The position numbers were made by a program, and so were the translations under genes. Positions 38,350 to 50,500 of a DNA stretch of 64,000 nucleotides are shown here, piece after piece. The notes below the pieces were generated by a model. That model was not told where the DNA came from. It made no database searches and worked only from the letters and a program-made list of their open reading frames with translations. Positions within the stretch are counted from its first letter, which is position 1; every line of letters begins with the position of its first letter. The stretch is from Symsagittifera roscoffensis (lineage: Eukaryota; Xenacoelomorpha; Acoela; Convolutidae): assembly GCF_963678635.1 (NCBI RefSeq), contig NC_087063.1:2452073-2516072 (forward strand). Direction: 5' to 3'.

Positions 38350-39190
38350 GGCAGTGTTAAGCGTTCGAGACTTTCTCCTGAAGAAAGGGAAAAACTCGAA
38401 CGCTGAACTAACGCAGAATAAATTTCGAAAACCGCGTTATATCTACAGTCTGCCACTTCAAAGGCCAAAAAAAACTCGTATCGGGAAGTATTTTGAATCA
38501 ACTGATCGAAATAAACAAGAACCGTCTTTCTCGATGAAGAATAGATCAAATTTACAAAATAGACAAAATCAAATATGAAAATTACTAAATGCTCGCCAAG
38601 AGATAGAAACTGAAGTCAATTTAGGAAGATAGGGCTTTTCAATTTTTGTTCAAGTATTTCTGTTCGAGGTGCGGTGAGTGATCTGAGCGAGAGCGGATAT
38701 TTTAGGGATATTCGATAGTTATTGTAAATAGGGAAAATTCGCCTTTTTATGTCGAAAAAAATGGAAAAGTTTTGGAAATTTTATTTTAAAAATTTCAATT
38801 TAGTTGCCAAATGCAGGGGGAACCACTTGGTCAGATTTTTCTGAGCAGTCAGAAATGGTCAAATTTGTTAATTTTTTTGACCCGTGGTCAGAAAAAGTCA
38901 GAATTCGATAAATTTGACGTTTTACTAGCCAGAAAACTTAACTTTTTCCTTGAAGCGAAGCTCGAACAAGCGGAAAATCCTGCTCGAACTGTCGAAAAGC
39001 GGCGCAGTGTTGAAACAGTTAAAACATTAAAACAATTAAAACATTCTTTAGTTCCACTGTCGAATCCCATGCGGGTATGAAAGTAATACAAATTAAAAAA
39101 AATGTTCAAAACGATATTATACATAGTTATAATAGGCTAGTTAAAAATAGAAGAGCCACACTCTTTGGTTGACCAAAAAAATGTTTGTCG
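38350..39190. repeat. Segmental repeat unit B, copy 1
   Basis: Starting 'gttcgagactttctcctgaagaaagg', this matches 44980-45640 closely. Its last about 180 bp (39010-39190: 'ttctttagttccactgtcgaatccc' through 'gccacactctttggttgacc') match 46745-46925. So the two halves of unit B flank about 1.1 kb of extra sequence in the second location. No conserved frame. Confidence 0.7.
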
Positions 39191-39251
39191 TAGTTTTCAT
39201 GTATGAAACTTTTATGACAAGGACTTCTAGCTCCAAACTGAAAACTAGTTT

Positions 39252-42084
39252 TTTTTGGTGACCAAAGTGTTCTCAATTGAGGAAAAAGCGCTTTTGACTA
39301 ACATTAAAAGGTCTTTGGTAATCGTGTCTCTATAAAAAAATCGTGTCACCTATTTTCATGTATTGGAAATTGTATAATAAAATTTTTTCAAAAAACCAAA
39401 AATCCATTTTTTTCTTCGTCAGACTGTTTTAATCGGTTCAAATAGCCACAGCAGTTTGTACAAGTTTTTCTCCAATCAGATTTTGAAATCATAATAATTT
39501 ATGACTAACATTTTTTTCATTTGAGATAAAGAATTGTATGATAAGCATTTTTGGGTTATGGAGGTCATTTTGGGTGAATACTAAATGCGACAAGTTGTTG
39601 AAACCGTTTATGTCGTCGCCTCGGCCAAAATAAAATCCATAATTGATTGTTATGAAAGGACGATGTAACGAAACAAATGAAAACAACTGTGCCGAGCACG
39701 GTTCTTTAATTGTTTGTTCGGTTATGGATTTACCCTGATAATTTGTTGTTAATTTAAATGCAAAACTATATCAACAGGACTCAAAGTTAAAACTTATAAA
39801 AACTGCAATTATCTTAAACAAAAGAATAACAAAAGATTAACTCAAAGTGTAATTGCGCTTTTTATTATCAGTTGTCAGTTTGCCAGTCAGCCAACCTGTT
39901 CAGTTTTTTCGAAACTTGTTTTATGCGAAAGTTAAACTTTTGGCTAAAACCAACCCACCCAAAACCCACCGTCCCCCCCTACACATACCAACACACTAAC
40001 ACATCCATTGCCATCGTGAATTTTTAAGCCTGAAATTTTTGGCCTCCTAATTCAAATTGATTGAATTTGGAGCAAATTTAGAGTTTGATATTTTCGCTAC
40101 ATAACCGTGTAAATCAAGTGTGGCTCTGCGAAGTTTCAGTGAAAGGGAAAAAAGCGGAAAGGTCGGGAAAGAAAAATTTTAAGTTTCTGTGATAATTTGA
40201 AAAATAACAACAGGTTGACTGTAAATTTTGAACGTAACATCATTTTATTTCGATTTTTGCCTTCTAAATAAACCACTCGTAATTTTTCTTTTGAGCTCTT
40301 TTCTGTGCAGAAAGAATGTATGTCTATGTTTAAGGTTACCTTGTTTAGCATAGTTCCAAATGTTGTGTCGACTTTTTGTGTTTATAGTCTGAAATGCGGA
40401 CTGCGTCAACGTCCATTTCAAACAATAAAAATTGTCCAACTTATTGAAAAAAAAGACATTGTAAACAGGTTTCGTTTTCAAATTTTTCAACACTTCTAAC
40501 TCCAAAAATTGTTTCACAAAAAATGTTTTTAGAACGTTTTTTGTAAGTAAATAGGCTTTAATAAAAAAAGTGCGAAAGAATGTCGAGTTGATTTTAATTG
40601 GTACTCTCAATTTCCGCTCCAGTACTTAATGCTGGAAACTTTTTCTAGAATTACTTATTTTTCAGACAATCGGCCTCATTTTTCGATTTACCGGTCGACT
40701 TTAATCAAATGGATTTGATGGAACTTAAGTTTTAATTAAAAAAAAATTTAGGATGTGAAACAGATGTTTAATAAAATATAATGAAAAATATCTAAATGGT
40801 CAGTACGGTAATAAAAACAGTTGAACGAGTTATAAAAAAGAATTGAAATAAAATATAAGAACATCATTATTTTTTATATCTCCCCCCAATTAAATAGTTT
40901 ATTAATTCTTTTGTTTCTTAATAATTTCCGACGCAGTTTATTTTTGTTTGTCATCTTTGGATCCCAGTTCTAACCAGATTTAGCTCTCAAATGTTATATC
41001 TATCTCTTTGTTGCTATATTTTTGTCTATAATTCTATCACATTTAACAGCTTAGTCTCTAATCAGTCTTGGAGCATTTGTTCCGATTAATGTCTAAAAGT
41101 TGCCTACAAATCACTGGAATTTTCTACAACTCCCAAGTTATCGCTGTGGAAAATAGCTCCAAAATAAATGGAAATACAAAATTGTATGGTTGAGTTCATC
41201 CTAAAATCCTATTTGTAATGAAAGCTCAAATCGATTTATCAACTTATCAAGTAATTTCTATGACCAAGTTAAAAAAAGCTATTAGTCTGTAAGAAAAAGA
41301 TGTGAATTGGCGATGAACTATAATCAGTTAATTACCTAATTAAGTGATAACTTGTGGATTTTTGTGCAGAAAGTGTGTAGCGCGCAGGTGAAGTTTAGTA
41401 AATTTAAATGGATAGGAAAGGAGAGAGTTTAATTTATAAATTATTCGTGCTGATTACTCGTGGTTGGTTTCTTAATTTAGTGTCGTCAGCTTAGCTAGCC
41501 CAAACCACAATATTTTTGTATGCACTTTTGTAAACTACTCATAGCTTTTGATTTTCATAGGAATGAAGAATAAATCTTAGTTTCTCCTGTCTTCACAGTT
41601 GCAAAGATAGATGCGAAATGAAATTTAAACCTGTGTGAAATTTTGGAAGTCGCCGAGTTCAATTTCAGCCCAGATTTAATCGTGTTTTGATTACCTCCGC
41701 AAATAAAATACCGTTAAAAAGTTTCACCAAACTGGACCGTTTGGTTTTCACTTTTCGCGTGGTGTTCATTGATCCTCCGGGCAGTAGCGGACATATACTA
41801 ATTTTTGCGGGGAGAGAGCGCGCCGAAAAACGCGATTTTTTGGTTAAAATTTTCCAAAATGTGCCTAAAAACGCCTTTTTGTGGTCTGTTTTTTTTCAAA
41901 AACTTGCCTCCAGCGCAGAAAATTTCGTCACTATCGAGTTTTATAGTGATCTGGGAGAGCCCAGAAAATCAATTTGGTCGACCTAAAAAAATGTCGACAA
42001 AATTTTCGAAGTTTCTTTGAAAACCACCGCCCCCCCCCTCCTCGAGAAAACCCTAGATCCGCCGCTGCCTCCAGTTAGTGTTAC
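39252..42084. repeat. 2.83-kb tandem duplication, left copy
   Basis: Repeated almost base for base at 42092-44925 with a period of 2832-2833 bp: 'accaaagtgttctcaattga' at 39262 and 42095, 'gtgccgagcacggttcttta' at 39689 and 42522. The copies differ by scattered single bases and homopolymer lengths, so the event is recent. Contains a hAT-like element near 41780-42065. Short frames present in both copies are there because of the duplication and look non-coding. Confidence 0.88.
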
Positions 42085-44925
42085 GATGATGTGTTACCAA
42101 AGTGTTCTCAATTGAGGAAAAAGCGCTTTTGACTAACATTAAAAGGTCTTTGGTAATCGTGTCTCTAAAAAAATCGTGTCACCTATTTTCATGTATTGGA
42201 AATTGTATGATAAAATTTTTTCAAAAAACCAAAAATCCATTTTTTTCTTCGTCAGACTGTTTTAATCGGTTCAATTAGCCACAGCAGTTTGTACAAGTTT
42301 TTCTCCAATCAGATTTTGAAATCATAATAATTTATGACTAACATTTTTTTCATTTGAGATAAAGAATTGTATGATAAGCATTTTTGGGTTATGGAGGTCA
42401 TTTTGGGTGAATACTAAATGCGACAAGTTGTTGAAACCGTTTATGTCGTCGCCTCGGCCAAAATAAAATCCATAATTGATTGTTATGAAAGGACGATGTA
42501 ACGAAACAAATGAAAACAACTGTGCCGAGCACGGTTCTTTAATTGTTTGTTCGGTTATGGATTTACCCTGATAATTTGTTGTTAATTTAAATGCAAAACT
42601 ATATCAACAGGACTCAAAGTTAAAACTTATAAAAACTGCAATTATCTTAAACAAAAGAATAACAAAAGATTAACTCAAAGTGTAATTGCGCTTTTTATTA
42701 TCAGTTGTCAGTTTGCCAGTCAGCCAACCTGTTCAGTGTTTTCGAAACTTGTTTTATGCGAAAGTTAAACTTTTGGCTAAAACCAACCCACCCAAAACCC
42801 ACCGTCCCCCCCTACACATACCAACACACTAACACATCCATTGCCATCGTGAATTTTTAAGCCTGAAATTTTTGGCCTCCTAATTCAAATTGATTGAATT
42901 TGGAGCAAATTTAGAGTTTGATATTTTCGCTACATAACCGTGTAAATCAAGTGTGGCTCTGCGAAGTTTCAGTGAAAGGGAAAAAAGCGGAAAGGTCGGG
43001 AAAGAAAAATTTTAAGTTTCTGTGATAATTTGAAAAATAACAACAGGTTGACTGTAAATTTTGAACGTAACATCATTTTATTTCGATTTCTGCCTTCTAA
43101 ATAAACCACTCGTAATTTTTCTTTTGAGCTCTTTTCTGTGCAGAAAGAATGTATGTCTATGTTTAAGGTTACCTTGTTTAGCATAGTTCCAAATGTTGTG
43201 TCGACTTTTTGTGTTTATAGTCTGAAATGCGGACTGCGTCAACGTCCATTTCAAACAATAAAAATTGTCCAACTTATTGAAAAAAAGACATTGTAAACAG
43301 GTTTCGTTTTCAAATTTTTCAACACTTCTAACTCCAAAAATTGTTTCACAAAAAATGTTTTTAGAACGTTTTTTGTAAGTAAATAGGCTTTAATAAAAAA
43401 AGTGCGAAAGAATGTCGAGTTGATTTTAATTGGTACTCTCAATTTCCGCTCCAGTACTTAATGCTGGAAACTTTTTCTAGAATTACTTATTTTTCAGACA
43501 ATCGGCCTCATTTTTCGATTTACCGGTCGACTTTAATCAAATGGATTTGATTGAACTTAAGTTTTAATTTAAAAAAAAACTAGGATGTGAAACAGATGTT
43601 TAATAAAATATAATGAAAAATATCTAAATGGTCAGTACGGTAATAAAAACAGTTGAACGAGTTATAAAAAAGAATTGAAATAAAATATAAGAACATCATT
43701 ATTTTTTATATCTCCCCCCAATTAAATAGTTTATTAATTCTTTTGTTTCTTAATAATTTCCGACGCAGTTTATTTTTGTTTGTCATCTTTGGATCCCAGT
43801 TCTAACCAGATTTAGCTCTCAAATGTTATATCTATCTCTTTGTTGCTATATTTTTGTCTATAATTCTATCACATTTAACAGTTTAGTCTCTAATCAGTCT
43901 TGGAGCATTTGTTCCGATTAATGTCTAAAAGTTGCCTACAAATCACTGGAATTTTCTACAACTCCCAAGTTATCGCTGTGGAAAATAGCTCCAAAATAAA
44001 TGGAAATACAAAATTGTATGGTTGAGTTCATCCTAAAATCCTATTTGTAATGAAAGCTCAAATCGATTTATCAACTTATCAAGTAATTTCTATGACCAAG
44101 TTAAAAAAAGCTATTAGTCTGTAAGAAAAAGATGTGAATTGGCGATGAACTATAATCAGTTAATTACCTAATTAAGTGATAACTTGTGGATTTTTGTGCA
44201 GAAAGTGTGTAGCGCGCAGGTGAAGTTTAGTAAATTTAAATGGATAGGAAAGGAGAGAGTTTAATTTATAAATTATTCGTGCTGATTACTCGTGGTTGGT
44301 TTCTTAATTTAGTGTCGTCAGCTTAGCTAGCCCAAACCACAATATTTTTGTATGCACTTTTGTAAACTACTCATAGCTTTTGATTTTCATAGTAATGAAG
44401 AATAAATCTTAGTTTCTCCTGTCTTCACAGTTGCAAAGATAGATGCGAAATGAAATTTAAACCTGTGTGAAATTTTGGAAGTCGCCGAGTTCAATTTCAG
44501 CCCAGATTTAATCGTGTTTTGATTACCTCCGCAAATAAAATACCGTTAAAAAGTTTCACCAAACTGGACCGTTTGGTTTTCACTTTTCGTGTGGTGTTCA
44601 TTGATCCTCCGGGCAGTAGCGGACATATACTAATTTTTGCGGGGAGAGAGCGCGCCGAAAAACGCGATTTTTTGGTTAAAATTTTCCAAAATGTGCCTAA
44701 AAACGCCTTTTTGTGGTCTGTTTTTTTTTAAAAAACTTGCCTCCAGCGCAGAAAATTTCGTCACTATCGAGTTTTATAGTGATCTGGGAGAGCCCAGAAA
44801 ATCAATTAGGTCGACCTAAAAAAATGTCGACAAAATTTTCGAAGTTTCTTTGAAAACCACCGCCCCCCCCCCCTCCTCGAGAAAACCCTAGATCCGCCGC
44901 TGCCTCCAGTTAGTGTTACGATGAT
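42085..44925. repeat. 2.83-kb tandem duplication, right copy
   Basis: Right partner of 39252-42084. The junction lies at 42080-42095, where 'gttacgatgatgtgtt' leads straight into the start of the unit. After the unit, sequence continues as unit B copy 2 (44980 onward), which is the order seen in copy 1, so the array is A-B, A, A-B. Confidence 0.88.
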
Positions 44926-44979
44926 CCCATTTGCAGATTTATTTTGGTTATCAACGTTTATTAGGCGTTGTTTCAGCGT

Positions 44980-46930
44980 TCTGGACTTCCTTCGGAAGAA
45001 AGGGAAAGTCTCGAGCGCTGAACTAACGCAGAATAAATTTCGAAAACCGCGTTAAATCTACAGTCTGCCACTTCAAAGGCCAAAAAAAACTCGTATCGGG
45101 AAGTATTTTGAATCAACTGATCAAAATAAACAATAACCGTCTTTCTCGATGAAGAATAGATCAAATTTACAAAATAGAACAAAATCAAATATGAAAATTA
45201 CCAACTGCTCGCCAAGAGATTGAAACTGAAGTCTATTTAGAAAAAGATAGGGCTTTTCAAGTTTTTGTATCAAGTATTTCTGTTCGAGGTGCGGTGAGAT
45301 GATCTGAACGAGAGCGTATAATTTAGGCATATTCGATAGTTAGTGTAAATAGGGAAAATTCGCCTTTTTATGTCGAAAAGAATGAAAAATTTGGAAAATT
45401 TATTTTGAAAATTTCAATTTAGTTGCCAAATGCACAGGGGGAACCACTTGGTCAGATTTTTCTGAGCAGTCAGAAATGGTCAAATTTGTTAATTTTTTTG
45501 ACCCGTGGTCAGAAAAAGTCAGAATTCGATAAATTTGACGTTTTACTAGCCAGAAAACTTAATTTTTTCCTTGAAGCGAAGCTCGAACAAGCGGAAATTC
45601 CTGCTCGAACTGTCGAAAAGCGGCGCAGTGTTTGTTCGGACAGGAGCACGACTCGAATGATTTCATTTTTTTTAGTGTTTAAAGAAAAATTCATTGATAT
45701 TCAACGTTTGACGTTCAAAACTTTTGCTAGTTCTGGTATAAAAAAGGTCAGCAAAACGGTCAGTTTTCTGGTCATTTTGTTGGTCAGATTTGTGATTTGA
45801 ACAAAGTAGTAACCCTGGTCAAATGTTTTTTTAATTCGATTTTTGTCCTCAAGTTTCTGAGAGAAACTTTATAAAGTAATTTTGCTGGAGTAAAAACAAA
45901 TAGCCATGGCTTCAATTAAATCAAAATCATACATTTATAAGCCTATTCGCTCATTTTGTTTGCAAAAATTGTCGGAGTTTTACTGTTGATTGAATCACGA
46001 TTGAAAAAGCGTTAAAATGAGAACTGTCACAACTCATTCCAATGATTGTTTTTGGCATCTGATATTGCGCGAGAAAAGTTCAAAACGAAAACACAAAAAT
46101 TTAAATATCCTTTTCACTTACATTGGTCGCGATAATGAATCTAATAGAACCCAATCCACCGATTGTAAAGAACGCCCTATATCAATCAATTCAAACAGGA
46201 ATGTGAAAAGTTTCACTTGTATGTGAAAACGACTTGCTGTATGCTTGGCATGACACTCTAAGGGTCGATAAGACAGAATAGGCTCTCTAAATGTGCTCTA
46301 GTAAGATCAGTAGGCTGCGAAGAGTAGTCTCACACTAATTTCATTTAGACTCTGTAGGTTCCACAGCGTCTAGAACCCAGAGAAGCACCCTAAAAAATCG
46401 AGAATAACAAGAAAAACAATCAACCATCCTTTATTAACAGGTGTATTACGGTACTAACATGCTCGGAAGATCAAGAAGGTACCTGGGTGCTCGATTTCTA
46501 AGAGTCCAGATTCTTGATCCCAGAGTCTACATTGCAGAGTGTTCGTAAAGTTAATAAAAGCGTTCGATGAAAGTTTTTTTTTAAATAAAGTAAGTGAGGT
46601 GAAAGATAAAAAAAAATTTCACCTCACTTTATTTTAAAAAAATAAAACATTCAGCAAACGCTTCAATTAATTTAACGAAACGTTCGTCACCGGAAGTCAA
46701 TTGCTTAAAAGTTTCATCGCTATAATTGGAGGGAGCTAGAGCGCATTAAAACAATTAAAACATTAAAACAATTAAAACATTCTTTAGTTCCACTGTCGAA
46801 TCCCATGCGGGTATGAAACTAATCCAAATTAATAAACATGTTCAAAACGATAGTATACATAGTCATAATAGGCTAGTTAAAAATAGAAGAGCCACACTCT
46901 TTGGTTGACCAAAAAAATGTTTGTCGTAAG
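44980..46930. repeat. Segmental repeat unit B, copy 2 with insert
   Basis: 44980-45640 and 46745-46925 match the two halves of 38350-39190. The intervening 45640-46745 is unique here and includes the inverted repeat at 46543-46690. Unit B ends immediately before the Polinton left flank. Confidence 0.6.
46543..46690. repeat. Long imperfect inverted repeat
   Basis: The centre is a perfect hairpin: 'aaataaagtaagtgaggtgaaa' around 46585-46605 against 'tttcacctcactttattt'. The outer arms 'gttaataaaagcgttcgatgaaag' and 'cattcagcaaacgcttcaattaattta' also pair with mismatches. The overall arm length is about 65-70 bp. It looks like a foldback transposon. Confidence 0.65.
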
Positions 46931-46959
46931 TTGTATTGTAATCCGCCGTGTGTCCTTAG

Positions 46960-47046
46960 GGGGGGGGGGTCTTTTCGACGGTAGGGGTCTTTGGGGTCCT
47001 ACCAAAAGTAGGGTCCAAAAGGACCCATCTTTTTTAAAGACCCCAA
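46960..47046. repeat. G-rich hairpin cluster at the Polinton left flank
   Basis: An 11-G run (about 46959-46969) is followed by nested stems. GGGGTCTTT (46984-46992) pairs with AAAGACCCC (47036-47044). Inside it CCTAC (46998-47002) pairs with GTAGG (47008-47012), and GGTCC (47012-47016) with GGACC (47021-47025). It lies between the segmental repeats and the first Polinton gene, so it could be part of the element's end. Confidence 0.5.
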
Positions 47047-47577
47047 AGTACCCTGCCCGAAATAAAAAGACCACTCTCTTAGCACACCCGACAGACAAAA
47101 TACTTTGGTATTTATTTTCGCGCGGTGGTTAAATTTAATCCCTTCTAAACTTTCCCACCACTAAATAAGTATGGGTATATCCGGCTGCGGTTTTTTCGCT
47201 TATTTTCACCTCAAAGCTAATCCTTTTCGTTCATATAAAAATGAGTTTACATAAAGTACCATTCATATTTCCTTTTAAAAATTTTTGGTAATTATTGTTC
47301 GTTTCTTTTTCTTATTTTATTTTCAAACTTATTTCCAAGTCTCCCTTAATTTCGACTTGCACCATTTTGATTCTTTTAGCCTTACTATTAGCTTACTTTG
47401 GGAAACTAAATACGCAATCCTTCGCTCCTGCTTCAAGGGTAAGTTGCAATTACCAGTCTCTTTTGCGCCGGTCTATTTAACTTAAAACAATGTTTGCTGA
47501 ATGTTTTATATTTACAAATGTACAGCCGTAATTCCAAGTAACAAGGCAATTTACCCGACATTTTCAAGTGAAAAATT

Positions 47578-50500
47578 TTATTGATCAATTTTATCAAGTT
47601 TTCTCCTTTTTTTCTGACTAGAACGAACAGACGCTTCTGTTAGAATGAATGGATTATTGATAGGCGGAGGGTCTCTTGAACTGCTAGCTGCGCTTTCTTC
47701 TTGAAGCTCTTCCTCCGTATAACTTTCTTGAAGAAAGCCCCAATCTGAGACCCGGAATTCCGGCGATTGCCAGCTTTCGCTGTTTTCGCTGCTATAAGTC
47801 GGGGTATTTGTCAACTGTGAGTTTGCCCACTCGCTTTCTTCCGCAATGGCCTCGAAGAACACATTTTCTTCTGTAGACCTGTGTCCAAAGGGCAATGTAG
47901 CTATCCCGTCGAATAGTAAGAACCGCTTACTATCGAAGGGTGAAAGGGCAATTCGGTTCTGCGCTATGGTTATGTTGGTATGGGCTTTCGATTTTATTGA
48001 GTAGTTGTATATACGAAGGGTTTTTCCACTCAGTAATGTTTCCCTGAACCTCTGGTGTGTAAGTTGCTGCTGGCAGTGTTGTACTACTCCTTTTGCAGTC
48101 CTTTTGCTAGTTGAATCTAAATGAAGAACAAAGATTAGCCCATAAACATTTTTAGCTTTGTAAGCCCATAAAAATTCGCAAGCCCAGTTCTAGTATCAAT
48201 AACGAAAATGGTTCCCAAATTTGAATATTTTGAAGACTCAATATCTAATAACATTCCAATTTTTTCAATTCCAAAAAGTTTAAATATCTTAATTCATTCC
48301 AAATCATAAAAATTCCAAATCGTGTCATTATCAAAAAATCATTCCATGTCAAAATTTTAAATTTGTTCACGTCAAAAGTTACAAAAGTGCGTTTGTGGTG
48401 AGTATTTGTTTAAAACATTTTAAATGATGAATGATTCTTCATTTTAAGTTTTTAAATGAAGAATCAGAGCCTTTCAGGGCTAGTTATGTCTAATTAAATT
48501 GACAGGGATCAACAAAAGTTATTAATTTGGTCCCAACAAGATCCAAAACCCCAATGAAGGGAACCCTTAATGTAAAGAAATGGAGGGGGCTTGGAGAGGT
48601 GCTTTTTTTTAAAACTAACCTGCATATTTCAACGAGTAGAGCTTTGGTTTCAACGCGATGAATTCTGCAATGATTTTTCCCGCCGCCTCGTCCTTAAATT
48701 TCAATACAACCTTCTTATTCACATTGCTGAATAAGAAGTGATCGCTTGGGTAGTTGGAAAAATCGAAACTATCGGTCAGTTTTTGCAGATCTGCGTATAC
48801 GTCTTCGGTTTTTATCGCATAAATAAACGAATCTGTGTCACTGTATAGCAGTTCAAGGTTCATGCTTGCTTTCATTTGCCGATAATGAAAGTAAAACATG
48901 AATCTTTTCGACAAATCCAAAATACTTGCACCAATTATCATGGGTTTGTCCCACAAAATATTCGTTACAGCAAAACAAACAGTAGCAACTTCCTCGTCGA
49001 TTATTTGGAAGCTTTTCATCGTTCTCAAAGCTGTTTTTTGAAGCAATTCTCTTTCATTTCTAATAGTTTCTAGTTTTTTGCGTCCTAGTTTTGATTCCAT
49101 AGTTTTACCGAATGCTGAATTTACGATGAGCTTGTAAAAGTTCTCTTCAAATTTGTTGCGCGCTGACATTCTCAATTGAGTGTTTAAATCGACAAAGGGC
49201 TCCATCCATCTACCTTGACGAAATTTTAAGACCTTAATCAATTTGGTAACTCTTAAGCCTAGTTCTATGTAGAGTTTTAATGTGAGGTAGTGCAGAACGT
49301 AGCCTTCCTTTGGATCTAATGTTTGAACCAGTTTTAGTACCTTTGGTAGCGACGTGACCCCCATCTCCCCTAACATCTGTATTTGCTCATTATTTAGTTT
49401 ATCCGTGCCGATAACTTCACGTGAGGGGGCTAGCGGGTAGTCTGCAAAGTAATCTTGAATTTCTTCAGGTATACTGAGATCCACTTCCAAAATGTATCCC
49501 CACTCAGATTTATCGTCGGTTTGCAAAATAAATTCGAGACTTTCCTCAACTATTGAGAAATCTTTGATGGGAAGGGGACAGTGTTTCATAATACCCCCGT
49601 ATAAATTGTTAGCGTCTATATTCAATAGATAGCTAGAGGGCTCTTCAGGATTGTAGTCTTTGAGGTATTTGTTGTTGGCTTTAAAAAAACGGCGTGCATA
49701 TATCGATGACATCCCTCCCCGTATCATTTTTTGAACCATGTTCAAATGCTCCCTTTCAGTAAGTAACTTGAGGTCTGCGTTGCAGACTTTTAAGAATGCA
49801 TCGCCCGAGAGGTTACTAGCCGTGAAGTAGCATGCACAGTTTAATCCGTACGTTTCGTAACAAACTTCACGAAAGGCTTCGAATACTGAAGCGAGTAGTA
49901 GTACGTCCGTTGCTAGGTATACATCATGGTACTCGCCTAGTGATGCGCATTTCATTTCGGTGAAAACTTTAATGGCATGGTTGTACTGATTTTTCGAAAC
50001 ACTTATTTCCCCTCCCTGTAAAGTGATGCTCCACATTTTTCTAGGTGGCAGTCGGGTTTCTCGAAAATTTTCAAAACTACTAAAGTATGAATACGGGTAG
50101 AAACCTTTTTGTTTTAGCAATGCTATCTGTTCTGATGAGTAACCAAGTTCTTCAAAGTAATTTTCCAGTAGGAAAAATTTTTCTTCCGGCAAGTATTCGA
50201 CGAGTTTTGAAAGGGGGGACAGCATGAATTTATAGGAGTCTATGAAACGTAGATTTTCATACACTTTTTTGAGTTTTCCGTTTTTATCGGTGTATGATTT
50301 GATATAGACCGACATGGTGAGTGATATATACTTCTCCTCAGTGGAATGGATCACTGAGTAAGTGTTTTCGGGGTTACTGTTTGAGAGCGCTTTTATAATG
50401 AAATGCAGATCATAGTTTGACAAGTTATGCGCTATTACGGGTATATAGATCGCCGTTTTTCGATTGATATTGCATTCGTTATGCGCCCACCCCAAGAACT

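Noticed and set aside
39489-43442. Paired frames seen in both copies of the tandem duplication (for example 39489-39686 and 42322-42519)
   Set aside because: They recur only because the DNA is duplicated. They are not kept in the older copy and have no domain.
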